Shown here in pieces: positions 56,469 through 64,000 of a stretch of DNA of 64,000 bases. Made by a program: the position numbers and the translations under genes. Position 1 is the stretch's first letter. Every line of letters starts with the position of its first letter. Origin of the DNA: Rubrivivax gelatinosus (GTDB lineage: Bacteria > Pseudomonadota > Gammaproteobacteria > Burkholderiales > Burkholderiaceae_C); contig NZ_SLXD01000016.1 of NCBI RefSeq assembly GCF_004340905.1, positions 51,440 to 115,439 of the forward strand, read 5' to 3'. Below the pieces are notes generated by a model. The model saw nothing but the letters and a program-made list of their open reading frames with translations. It was not told the origin of the DNA and did no database searches.

Positions 56469-57995
56469 ATGAACGCACCCCTGCCCGCCGACGCCGCGAC
56501 TTCCGCCGCCGAGGCCCCGCCCGACGCCGCCACGCGCGCCCGCCGCCAGGCCGAGGTCGTCGCCGCGCTGGGCAAGGTGCTGCCGGCGCACGCGCTGCTC
56601 TGGCAGCGCGAGGACACCACGCCCTACGAGTGCGACGGCCTCACCGCCTACCGCCAGCTGCCGCTGGCCGTCGCGCTGCCCGAGACCGAGGCCCAGGTCT
56701 CGGGCGTGCTGCGCGCCTGCCACGCGCTGGGCGTGCCGGTGGTCGCACGCGGCGCCGGCACGGGGCTGTCGGGCGGCGCGATGCCGCACGCGCTGGGCGT
56801 GACGCTGTCGCTGGCCAAGTTCAACCGCATCCTCGCCATCGACCCGCTGGCGCGCACGGCCACCGTGCAGTGCGGCGTGCGCAACCTGGCCATCAGCGAA
56901 GCGGCGGCGCCGCACGGCCTGTACTACGCACCCGACCCGTCGAGCCAGATCGCCTGCACGATCGGCGGCAACGTCGCCGAGAACTCCGGCGGCGTGCACT
57001 GCCTGAAGTACGGGCTGACGATCCACAACGTGCTGCGTGTGCGCGGCTTCACCGCCGAGGGCGAGGCCGTCGAGTTCGGCGGCCTGGCGCTGGACGCGCC
57101 GGGGCTGGACCTGCTGGCCGCGGTCATCGGCAGCGAAGGCATGCTGGCCGTCGCCACCGAGGTCACGGTGCGCCTGGTGCCCAAGCCGCAGCTCGCACGC
57201 TGCATCATGGCCAGCTTCGACGACGTGCGCCGTGCCGGCGACGCGGTCGCGGCGATCATCGCCGCCGGCATCATCCCCGCCGGGCTGGAGATGATGGACA
57301 AGCCGATGACTGCCGCGGTCGAGGACTTCGTGCACGCCGGCTACGACCTGACGGCCGAGGCCATCCTGCTGTGCGAGAGCGACGGCACGCCCGAGGAAGT
57401 GGCCGAAGAGGTGAAGCGCATGCTGGACGTGCTGACCGGCTGCGGCGCGACGCGGCTGGAGGTCAGCCGCGACGAGGCCCAGCGGCTGCGTTTCTGGAGC
57501 GGGCGCAAGAACGCCTTCCCGGCTTCGGGCCGCATCAGCCCGGACTACCTCTGCATGGACTCGACGATCCCGCGCAAGCGCCTGGCCGACATCCTGCTCG
57601 CCATCCAGCAGATGGAGCAGACCTACGGCCTGCGCTGCGCCAACGTCTTCCACGCCGGCGACGGCAACCTGCACCCGCTGATCCTCTACGACGCCAACGA
57701 CCCCGACCAGCTGCGCCGCTGCGAGGCCTTCGGTGCCGACATCCTGGAGACCAGCGTGCGCCTGGGCGGCACGATCACCGGCGAGCACGGTGTCGGCGTC
57801 GAGAAGCTGGCCAGCATGTGCGTGCAGTTCAGCCCCGAGGAACGCGCCCAGATGGCGGCGCTGAAGACCGCCTTCGACCCCGCCGGGCTGCTGAACCCCG
57901 GCAAGGTGATCCCGACGCTGGTGCGCTGCGTCGAAGGCGGCAAGCAGCACGTGCGGCGCGGCCTGCTGGCCTTCGCGGAACTGGAGCGTTTCTGA
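56469..57995 (+). CDS. glcD: Glycolate oxidase subunit GlcD
   Basis: The 508-residue FAD-binding subunit of glycolate dehydrogenase oxidises glycolate to glyoxylate. The vanillyl-alcohol-oxidase type FAD domain shows VVARGAGTGLSGGAMPHA near residue 95 and PDPSSQIACTIGGNVAENSG near residue 158; the C-terminal substrate side holds FHAGDGNLHPLI and GEHGVGVEK. It opens the glc gene set; glcE follows after two bases. Confidence 0.95.
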   Translation: MNAPLPADAATSAAEAPPDAATRARRQAEVVAALGKVLPAHALLWQREDTTPYECDGLTAYRQLPLAVALPETEAQVSGVLRACHALGVPVVARGAGTGLSGGAMPHALGVTLSLAKFNRILAIDPLARTATVQCGVRNLAISEAAAPHGLYYAPDPSSQIACTIGGNVAENSGGVHCLKYGLTIHNVLRVRGFTAEGEAVEFGGLALDAPGLDLLAAVIGSEGMLAVATEVTVRLVPKPQLARCIMASFDDVRRAGDAVAAIIAAGIIPAGLEMMDKPMTAAVEDFVHAGYDLTAEAILLCESDGTPEEVAEEVKRMLDVLTGCGATRLEVSRDEAQRLRFWSGRKNAFPASGRISPDYLCMDSTIPRKRLADILLAIQQMEQTYGLRCANVFHAGDGNLHPLILYDANDPDQLRRCEAFGADILETSVRLGGTITGEHGVGVEKLASMCVQFSPEERAQMAALKTAFDPAGLLNPGKVIPTLVRCVEGGKQHVRRGLLAFAELERF

Positions 57996-57997
57996 CG

Positions 57998-59092
57998 ATG
58001 ACGGCACACGATGACGCGGCCCTGGGCCGCCTGGTCGAACGCGTGCGGGCCGCGGCGGCCGACGGCACGAAGCTCGAGATCGTCGGCGGCGGCAGCAAAC
58101 GCTGGCACGGCGAAGCGCCCGCCGGCGAGCCGCTGCAGACGGCGGATCTGGCCGGCATCAGCTCCTACGAGCCGAGCGAACTGGTCGTCACCGCACGCGC
58201 CGGCACGCCGCTGGCCGAGCTGGAGGCGGCGCTGGCCGAACGTGGCCAGTGGCTGGCCTTCGAGCCGCCGCGTTTCGAAGCTGGTGGCACCGTCGGCGGC
58301 ATGGTCGCCGCGGGCCTGGCCGGCCCCGGCCGCGCGGCCTCGGGCAGCGTGCGCGACTTCGTGCTCGGCGCGACGATGCTCAGCGGCCGCGCCGAGGTGC
58401 TCACCTTCGGCGGCCAGGTGATGAAGAACGTCGCCGGCTACGACGTGCCGCGGCTGCTGGCCGGCTCGCTGGGCGTGCTGGGCCTGATCTGCGAGGTCTC
58501 GCTGAAGGTGCTGCCGCGGCCGCCGGCGGTGGCCACGCTGCGTTACGAGTTCGGCGAAGCCGAGGCGCTGCAGCGCCTGGCGGCCTGGTCGGCGCAGCCG
58601 CTGCCGATCTCGGCCAGTGCCTGGTGGGACGGCACGCTGGTGCTGCGCCTGGCCGGCGCCGCCGCCGCGGTGCAGTCGGCCTACGAGAAGCTGGGCGGCG
58701 AACCGATCGCGCCGACGCTGGCCGACGGCTTCTGGACCGGGCTGCGGGACCAGCAGGACGAGTTCTTCGCCGGCGCCCGCGCGGCGGTCGACCGTGGCGC
58801 CGCGCTGTGGCGGCTGTCGCTGCCGCCGACCGCACCGCCGCTGGGCCTGGCCGGCGAGCAGCTGATCGAATGGGGCGGCGGCCAGCGCTGGCTGTGCACG
58901 CCGCTGCCGGCCGCCGCGGTGCGCGCCGCCGCGGCGGCCGCCGGCGGCCACGCGACACGCTGGCGCGGCGCCGGCGACGGGCCGGTGTTCACGCCGCCCA
59001 AACCGCCGCTGGACCGGCTGCACCGCCAGCTGAAGGACGCTTTCGACCCGGCGCGCGTCTTCAACCCCGGCCGCCTGTTCCCGGATCTCTGA
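57998..59092 (+). CDS. glcE: Glycolate oxidase subunit GlcE
   Basis: The 364-residue second FAD-binding subunit of glycolate dehydrogenase has LEIVGGGSKRWHGEA near the start, RFEAGGTVGGMVAAGLAGPG near residue 93 and SGSVRDFVLGATML, the usual GlcE pattern. Overall it is a short FAD-domain homologue of GlcD. A methyltransferase gene starts two bases after its stop, in the place where glcF normally follows. Confidence 0.94.
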   Translation: MTAHDDAALGRLVERVRAAAADGTKLEIVGGGSKRWHGEAPAGEPLQTADLAGISSYEPSELVVTARAGTPLAELEAALAERGQWLAFEPPRFEAGGTVGGMVAAGLAGPGRAASGSVRDFVLGATMLSGRAEVLTFGGQVMKNVAGYDVPRLLAGSLGVLGLICEVSLKVLPRPPAVATLRYEFGEAEALQRLAAWSAQPLPISASAWWDGTLVLRLAGAAAAVQSAYEKLGGEPIAPTLADGFWTGLRDQQDEFFAGARAAVDRGAALWRLSLPPTAPPLGLAGEQLIEWGGGQRWLCTPLPAAAVRAAAAAAGGHATRWRGAGDGPVFTPPKPPLDRLHRQLKDAFDPARVFNPGRLFPDL

Positions 59093-59094
59093 CG

Positions 59095-59730
59095 ATGCTC
59101 GACTACTACAAGCGCCGCGCCGCCTACTACGAACGCGTCTATCACAAGCCCGAGCGCCAGGCCGACCTGCGTGCGATGGAAGCCTCGCTGGCGGCGCCGT
59201 TCGCCGGCCGGCGTGTGCTCGAGATCGCCTGCGGCACCGGCTGGTGGACACCGCACGCCGCGCGCGACGCGCGGCGCTGGCTGGCCACCGACGCCAACCC
59301 CGAGACGATGGACGTCGCACGCGCCAAGGCGCTGCCGGCGGCCGTCGAGTTCCGCCAGGTCGACGCCTACACGCTGGACGGCCTGGGCGACGAGTCCTTC
59401 GACGCCGCGTTCGCCGGCTGCTGGTGGAGCCACGTGGCGCTGCAGGCCCTGCCCGGCTGGCTGGCGACGCTGCACGCGCGGCTGGAACCCGGCGCGCGTG
59501 TCGTCATGCTGGACAACAGCTTCGTGCAGACGAGCAGCACGCCGCTGACGCGCCGCGACGAAGCCGGCAACACCTACCAGGACCGCGTGCTCGACGACGG
59601 CAGCGTGCACGAGGTGCTGAAGAACTTCCCGACGCCCGACGAGGCTTCCGCCGTGCTCGGCCCGCGGGCCCGCGATCCGCGCTGGACCGCGTACGAGCAC
59701 TACTGGGTGCTCGACTACACGCTCGCCTGA
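59095..59730 (+). CDS. SAM-dependent class I methyltransferase inside the glc operon
   Basis: The 211-residue methyltransferase starts MLDYYKRRAAYYERVYHKPE and has the SAM-binding motif I RVLEIACGTGWWTPHAA near residue 41 and motif II/acidic turn LATDANPETMDVARAK. Motif IV DAAFAGCWWSHV and the late ARVVMLDNSFVQTSS are present. The substrate is unknown. It lies two bases behind glcE and its stop overlaps the glcF ATG by one base, so it is translated as part of the operon although it is not a known glycolate oxidase component. Confidence 0.88.
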   Translation: MLDYYKRRAAYYERVYHKPERQADLRAMEASLAAPFAGRRVLEIACGTGWWTPHAARDARRWLATDANPETMDVARAKALPAAVEFRQVDAYTLDGLGDESFDAAFAGCWWSHVALQALPGWLATLHARLEPGARVVMLDNSFVQTSSTPLTRRDEAGNTYQDRVLDDGSVHEVLKNFPTPDEASAVLGPRARDPRWTAYEHYWVLDYTLA

Positions 59731-60974
59731 TGCAGACCCATCTGTCGCCCGAGTTCCGCGGCACGCCCGAAGGCGAGGAGGCCGAGGCCATCCTGCGCCA
59801 GTGCGTGCACTGCGGTTTCTGCACCGCCACCTGCCCGACCTACCAGCTGCTCGGCGACGAGCTCGACGGCCCGCGCGGCCGCATCTACCTGATCAAGCAG
59901 CTGCTCGAAGGCGCGCCGGTCACGCGCAGCACGCAGCTGCACCTGGACCGCTGCCTGACCTGCCGCAACTGCGAGAGCACCTGCCCCAGCGGCGTGCAGT
60001 ACGGCCGCCTGGTCGACATCGGCCGCCATCTTGTCGAGCAGCGAGTCGAGCGCCCGCGAGGCGAACGCACGGCGCGCTGGCTGCTGAAGGAAGGCCTGAC
60101 CTCGTCGGCCTTCGGCACGGCGGTGGCCGCCGGGCGCGCGCTGCGGCCGCTGCTGCCGGCGCGCCTGAAGGACAAGGTCACCGCCGCGCCGGGCGCGCGC
60201 GCCAGGCTCTGGCCGCAGCGCGAGCACAAGCGCAAGGTGCTGATGCTGCTGGGCTGCGTGCAGCCCTCGCTGGCGCCGAACATCAACTCGGCGACGGCGC
60301 GTGTGCTCGACGCCGCCGGCATCCAGACCCTGGTCGCCGACGAAGCCGGCTGCTGCGGCGCGATCCGCGGCCACCTCGGCGACACCGAGGGCTCGCTCGC
60401 GGACATGCGCCGCAACATCGACGCCTGGTGGCCGCTGATCCAGGGCCTGACCTCGCAGGGCCGTGTCGAGGCGCTCGTCCTCAACGCCTCGGCCTGCGGC
60501 TCGACGGTCAAGGAGTACGGCCTGGCGCTGGCGCAGGACCCGGCCTACGCCGCCAAGGCGCGCCGCGTCGCTGAACTCGCGCGCGACGTCGGCGAGCTGC
60601 TGCCGGACATCGTCGCCGCGCTCAGACCCCGGCTGAAGATCGCGCCCGGCACACGTGTCGCCTACCACCCGCCGTGTTCGCTGCAGCACGGCCAGAAGCT
60701 GCGTGGCGGCGTCGAGGACGGGCTGCGCGAGCTGGGTTTCGACGTGCGCCTGGCGGGCAGCGAGAGCCATTTGTGCTGCGGCTCGGCCGGCACCTACAGC
60801 GTGCTGCAGCCCGAGCTGTCTCAGGCGCTGCGCCGGCGCAAGCTGGCGAACCTGGAGCCGCTGGAAGCGGGCGTCATCGTCTCGGCCAACTTCGGCTGCA
60901 TCCAGCACCTGCAGGGCGGCACGAAGACGCCGGTGCGGCACTGGATCGAGCTGCTGGACGAACTGATCGCCTGA
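59730..60974 (+). CDS. glcF: Glycolate oxidase iron-sulfur subunit GlcF
   Basis: The 414-residue electron-transfer subunit carries two [4Fe-4S] clusters in the N-terminal third (CVHCGFCTATCP near residue 25 and CLTCRNCESTCP near residue 75). Two CCG domains follow, each with the cysteine-rich motif (DEAGCCGAIRGHLGD and SHLCCGSAGTYSVL). Its ATG overlaps the methyltransferase stop by one base. With glcD and glcE it makes a complete glycolate dehydrogenase. Confidence 0.95.
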   Translation: MQTHLSPEFRGTPEGEEAEAILRQCVHCGFCTATCPTYQLLGDELDGPRGRIYLIKQLLEGAPVTRSTQLHLDRCLTCRNCESTCPSGVQYGRLVDIGRHLVEQRVERPRGERTARWLLKEGLTSSAFGTAVAAGRALRPLLPARLKDKVTAAPGARARLWPQREHKRKVLMLLGCVQPSLAPNINSATARVLDAAGIQTLVADEAGCCGAIRGHLGDTEGSLADMRRNIDAWWPLIQGLTSQGRVEALVLNASACGSTVKEYGLALAQDPAYAAKARRVAELARDVGELLPDIVAALRPRLKIAPGTRVAYHPPCSLQHGQKLRGGVEDGLRELGFDVRLAGSESHLCCGSAGTYSVLQPELSQALRRRKLANLEPLEAGVIVSANFGCIQHLQGGTKTPVRHWIELLDELIA

Positions 60975-60983
60975 ATCGTGTCC

Positions 60984-61955
60984 TCAGGCGGCCGCGGGCA
61001 CCGGCTGCGGCTTCGAACGCAGCGCCCAGGCGACGCCGGCGATCAGCAGCGCGATGCCGGCCAGCGTGTCGGCCGGCGGCCACTGGCCGCGCAGCACGAA
61101 GGCGTAGGCCAGGCCGGCCAGCGACTCGAAGACGATCAGCTGGCCGGCCAGCGTCGTCGGCAGGCGCTGGCTGGCTTCGTTCCAGCACAGCGTGCCCAGC
61201 CAGGAGCACAGCAGCGCGACGACCAGCATCAGGCCGACGAAACGCCAGGGCGTGGGCCCCAGCGGCCCGCCGAGGTCTATCCAGCCCGCGGCCGACGCTC
61301 CGGCCAGCATCAGCGCCCCGGTCAGGGCCAGCGGCAGCGTCGCCAGCCCCTGCGCAGTGGCCCAGGTCGACGGCGAGCGCTCGGGGTGGGCGCGCAGCCA
61401 GTCGGCGTTGCGGATCGGGTACCAGGTCCAGCAGGCCATCGCGCCGACGGCCAGCAGCGCGCCCAGGGCATAACGGCCGCGGTCGGCGTCGGGCGCGAGC
61501 TGCGCCAGCTCGGCGCGGTTGACCAGCGCCAGCCCGGCGGCGATCAGCAGCAGCGAAGGCGCGAGCTGGCGCCACGACAGCAGCCCGTCGCGGTGCCGGT
61601 TGCGGCGGTTGGAGGCCACCGCGATGACCAGCGGCAGCGTGCCGATGATCATCGTCGGCAGCGGCCCGCCGGCGCGCTGGATCGCCGAGGACAGCAGCAG
61701 GTAATAGAGCAGGTTGCCGACCAGCGCCAGGCGCAGCGCGTCGGCCCAGTCGGCGCGTGTCAGCTCGCGGATGCGCGCCCGGTCCAGCCAGGCCAGCGGC
61801 AGCGCGATCAGGCCGAAGGCGAGGTAGCGCCCGACCGACAGCATCGCCGGCGGGTAGGCCGCGAGCAGCAGCGGGGCGACGAAGATCAGCCCCCACATCA
61901 GCCCGGCGGCAAGGGCGAACAGGGTTCCGGAGACGAGCGCGGCACGGTGGGACAT
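60984..61955 (-). CDS. EamA/DMT-family transporter
   Basis: The 323-residue inner-membrane protein of the drug/metabolite transporter superfamily has ten hydrophobic helices in two EamA repeats; GTLFALAAGLMWGLIFVAPL begins the first and WRFVGLMLVVALLCSWLGTL lies in the second. It is not closely similar to the EamA protein at 14063. Substrate unknown. It converges on glcF with 9 bp between stop codons. The ATG at 61955 is chosen because an upstream in-frame ATG precedes an arginine-rich, non-family segment. Confidence 0.88.
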   Translation of the reverse strand: MSHRAALVSGTLFALAAGLMWGLIFVAPLLLAAYPPAMLSVGRYLAFGLIALPLAWLDRARIRELTRADWADALRLALVGNLLYYLLLSSAIQRAGGPLPTMIIGTLPLVIAVASNRRNRHRDGLLSWRQLAPSLLLIAAGLALVNRAELAQLAPDADRGRYALGALLAVGAMACWTWYPIRNADWLRAHPERSPSTWATAQGLATLPLALTGALMLAGASAAGWIDLGGPLGPTPWRFVGLMLVVALLCSWLGTLCWNEASQRLPTTLAGQLIVFESLAGLAYAFVLRGQWPPADTLAGIALLIAGVAWALRSKPQPVPAAA

Positions 61956-62101
61956 GGGCGCATCGTGCCGCGGCGGCGCGCGGCGGTCTTGTACCGGATT
62001 GCGCCGGCTTCGTCGGCACCGGCAAGGCTTCGTCGCACGGGATCGCCCAGCGCCGCGGCCCTGGCCAGAATCGACGGCTTCGCCGTCCACGAGACCTCCC
62101 G

Positions 62102-63904
62102 ATGCCGCTTCGTACGCTGGCCGTCGCCGCCGCCCTGACCCTGGGCTCGGCCGCCACCCTCACGACCGCCCTGGCCGCCCCGGCGGCCGCTGCCTCCCGC
62201 GCCGACAACGCCGCCACGCGCGCCCTGCACGCCTTGTTCGCACGCCACTGGGAAGACAGCGCGCGCCTGTACCCCGAGTGGGCCACCTGGCGCGGCGACC
62301 ACCGTTTCGACGACCGGCTGGGCGACGTCTCGCCCGAAGCCGAACGCGCCGCCACCGCGCAGGAGCGCCGCTGGCTGGCCGAGGCGCGGGCAATCCCGCG
62401 CGCGCGGCTGTCGCCGCAGGACCGCGTCTCGCTGGACCTGTTCATCGAGCAGCGCGAACGCCACCTCGCCGAGCAGCCGTTCGAAGGCTGGCGCAGCCTG
62501 CGCATCGAGGCGATGGGCGGCGTGCAGTCCGATTTCTCCAGCCTGCTGCGGATGATGCCGATGGACGGCCGCGCCGACGCCGCCAAGGTGCTGGCGCGCA
62601 TGGCGGCGCTGCCGCGGCGCATCGACCAGGAGATCGCGCTGATGCGCCACGGCATGGCGCTGGGCTGGGTGCCGGCGGCGCCGGTGCTCGAGCGCGCCAT
62701 CGCCCAGATCGACGCCCAGCTGCCCGCCGACCCGGCCGCCGGCCCCTTCTTCGAGCCTTTGCGCCGCCTGCCGCCGGCGATGGCCGAGGCCGAGCGCGCG
62801 GCGCTGCAGGCCCAGGGCCGCGAGGCGATCGAACGCGAGGTGCTGCCGGCGATGCGCCGGCTGCGCGACTTCGTCGCCGGCGAGTACCGCGCCAAGGCAC
62901 CGGCCGACGGCTCGCTGGCGCACTACCCGGACGGCGCGCGTGTCTACGAGATGCTGGTGCGCCAGAGCACGACGACCGACCTGGGCGCCGACGCCATCCA
63001 CGCGATCGGCCTGCGCGAGCTGGACCGGGACCGCGCCGAGATGGAGCGTGTGATGCGCTCGACCGGCTTCCAGGGCGACTTCGCGGCCTTTGTGAAGTGG
63101 CTCAACACCGACCCGCGTTTCTTCGTCTCCGGCCCCGAGGAGCTGCTGCTGCGCTACCAGGCGATGGCCAAGCGTTTCGACGCCGAGATGCCGCGCCTGT
63201 TCGCCGAGCTGCCGCGCGGCACCTACGGCGTGCGCGGCATGCCCGAGCACATGGGCCCCGACGCGTCCGAGTTCTACGAAGGCGGCGCCGTCGACGGCAG
63301 CCGGCCGGGCTGGTTCAACGCCAACCTCGTCGGCTGGCGCCAGCAGCCGACCTGGGGCATGGCGACCCTGGTCGCGCACGAGGCCGTGCCCGGCCACCAC
63401 CTGCAGGGCGCGCGCGCGCTGGAGCTGCACGGCCTGCCCGAGTTCCGGCGCGAAGGCGGCGGCTACACCGCCTACGTCGAAGGCTGGGCGCTGTACGCCG
63501 AGACGCTGATGCGCGAGCTCGGCGCCTACGACGACCCGTACAGCCTGTTCGGCCATCTGCAGTGGCAGGCTTTCCGCGCCGCGCGCCTGGTCGTCGACAC
63601 CGGCCTCCACGCCAAGGGCTGGAGCCGCCAGCAGGCGATCGACTTCATGGTCGAACGCACCGGCGTCGAACGCGCCTACGTCGAGGCCGAGGTCGACCGC
63701 TACACCTCCGACCCCGGCCAGGCGCTGGGCTACAGGGTCGGGCGGCTGAAGATCGACGAGCTGCGCGCGCGCGCCCAGGCGCGGCTGGGGACGAAGTTCG
63801 ACCTGCGGCGCTTCCACAACGCGCTGATCGACCGCGGCGAGCTGCCGCTGACGACGCTGGAGGCGCTGGTCGACGAGTGGATCGCGCGAGAAGCGCGGCG
63901 CTGA
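62102..63904 (+). CDS. DUF885 family protein (predicted metallopeptidase)
   Basis: The 600-residue protein has a signal peptide (about 1-25, ending ALAAP), so it is periplasmic or exported. DUF885 proteins are related to M32/M2-type carboxypeptidases. The zinc motif is HEAVPGHH (His426-Glu427 and the downstream histidine), preceded by TWGMATLVA, with YVEGWALYAETLMRELG supplying the third ligand region. Substrate unknown. An IS481-type element lies directly behind its stop codon, but the coding region is intact. Alternative names include X-Pro dipeptidyl peptidase-like in some annotations; I do not support that. Confidence 0.88.
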   Translation: MPLRTLAVAAALTLGSAATLTTALAAPAAAASRADNAATRALHALFARHWEDSARLYPEWATWRGDHRFDDRLGDVSPEAERAATAQERRWLAEARAIPRARLSPQDRVSLDLFIEQRERHLAEQPFEGWRSLRIEAMGGVQSDFSSLLRMMPMDGRADAAKVLARMAALPRRIDQEIALMRHGMALGWVPAAPVLERAIAQIDAQLPADPAAGPFFEPLRRLPPAMAEAERAALQAQGREAIEREVLPAMRRLRDFVAGEYRAKAPADGSLAHYPDGARVYEMLVRQSTTTDLGADAIHAIGLRELDRDRAEMERVMRSTGFQGDFAAFVKWLNTDPRFFVSGPEELLLRYQAMAKRFDAEMPRLFAELPRGTYGVRGMPEHMGPDASEFYEGGAVDGSRPGWFNANLVGWRQQPTWGMATLVAHEAVPGHHLQGARALELHGLPEFRREGGGYTAYVEGWALYAETLMRELGAYDDPYSLFGHLQWQAFRAARLVVDTGLHAKGWSRQQAIDFMVERTGVERAYVEAEVDRYTSDPGQALGYRVGRLKIDELRARAQARLGTKFDLRRFHNALIDRGELPLTTLEALVDEWIAREARR

Positions 63905-63910
63905 GCTAGC
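63905..63910. other. IS481-type insertion target GCTAGC
   Basis: The six bases GCTAGC fit the NCTAGN target consensus known for IS481 and IS1002. They lie between the DUF885 stop codon (63902-63904) and the element end TGTGAAGTGTCAA. A second copy is expected at the other end, outside the window. Confidence 0.75.
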
Positions 63911-64000
63911 TGTGAAGTGTCAACAGGTTCTTTCGGGGAACCAAGAGACGTGAGACCGGCGGCTTGAGGTCGATGCTGTGGTGTGGCCTGTGCCAGTTGT
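63906..64000 (-). CDS. IS481-family transposase, C-terminal end only
   Basis: Thirty complete codons before the stop are visible: NWHRPHHSIDLKPP followed by VSRLLVPRKNLLTLHS. The NWHRPH motif and the NLLTxHS ending are typical of IS481-family DDE transposases. The gene runs off the right edge. Its TAG stop codon (63908-63906) and part of the last Ser codon lie in the GCTAGC target and not in the element. Confidence 0.85.
   Translation of the reverse strand, partial: NWHRPHHSIDLKPPVSRLLVPRKNLLTLHS
63911..64000 (-). mobile_element. Right end of an IS481-family insertion sequence (partial)
   Basis: The element end begins TGTGAAGTGTCAACAGG, matching the TGTGAA start of IS481-type terminal repeats. 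The transposase C-terminus is encoded right up to this end. The remainder, the other terminal repeat and the second target copy are outside the window. Confidence 0.82.

Overview
The window is a gene-dense, very GC-rich chromosomal segment from a betaproteobacterium, most likely of the order Burkholderiales and of the Rubrivivax/Leptothrix/Methylibium type. The pointers are the combination of a PhaM-type granule protein, DUF3567 and DUF3108 proteins, a MetH split to its homocysteine domain, a cytochrome c', a glnK-amtB-gshA cluster and an AtpI-led ATP synthase operon. Genus is inference; no rRNA or tRNA gene is visible.

Layout. 1-428 holds the 5' part of a comM/yifB gene on the minus strand. 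A 399-bp gap follows, carrying a sigma-54 type promoter and NtrC-like dyads, then glnK-amtB closed by a clear intrinsic terminator. Next come gshA, kup, a BenE-type transporter and gshB (glutathione synthesis interrupted by two transporters), and a convergent SHMT-like gene. 9806-12493 holds the ABC-F ATPase uup and an unrecognised protein. 12560-17797 is a MocR regulator divergent from a tightly overlapping EamA exporter / aminotransferase / PhzF / AlaX operon, with three TGTACYGRC direct repeats in the shared promoter region. A cytochrome c' and a cytochrome b561 diverge at 18.3-18.5 kb. 19.2-23.0 kb carries a GNAT, an aldose epimerase, an SMP-30 lactonase and glpD, abutting a convergent dsbD.

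25.3-32.6 kb is the complete F-type ATP synthase operon atpIBEFHAGDC, followed by a terminator and ppk2. 33.5-37.6 kb is a FecI-FecR-TonB receptor surface-signalling system with a Fur-box-like dyad at its promoter. 37.7-39.7 kb holds two TPM-domain proteins and LemA on the minus strand. hemE and priA are separated by an unusually AT-rich 330-bp gap with DnaA-box-like sequences. Then come membrane proteins (TRIC, DedA, AEC), sppA, a metH homocysteine-domain gene with DUF3567 and DUF3108 neighbours, and a plus-strand run of FAH, TraB/GumN, PhaM, FIST and a membrane-anchored pseudokinase.

56.5-61.0 kb is the glycolate oxidase operon glcD-glcE-methyltransferase-glcF, with an unexpected methyltransferase inside it. 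An EamA transporter and a DUF885 peptidase follow. The window ends in the right end of an IS481-family element inserted in a GCTAGC target directly behind the DUF885 stop codon; the transposase takes its own stop codon from that target.

Most of the window is core metabolism: nitrogen sensing and ammonium uptake, glutathione, energy conversion, phosphate energy storage, iron uptake and heme. The less ordinary parts are the MocR-controlled amino-acid operon, the pseudokinase near PhaM and FIST, the glc methyltransferase, the hemE-priA gap and the IS481 insertion.
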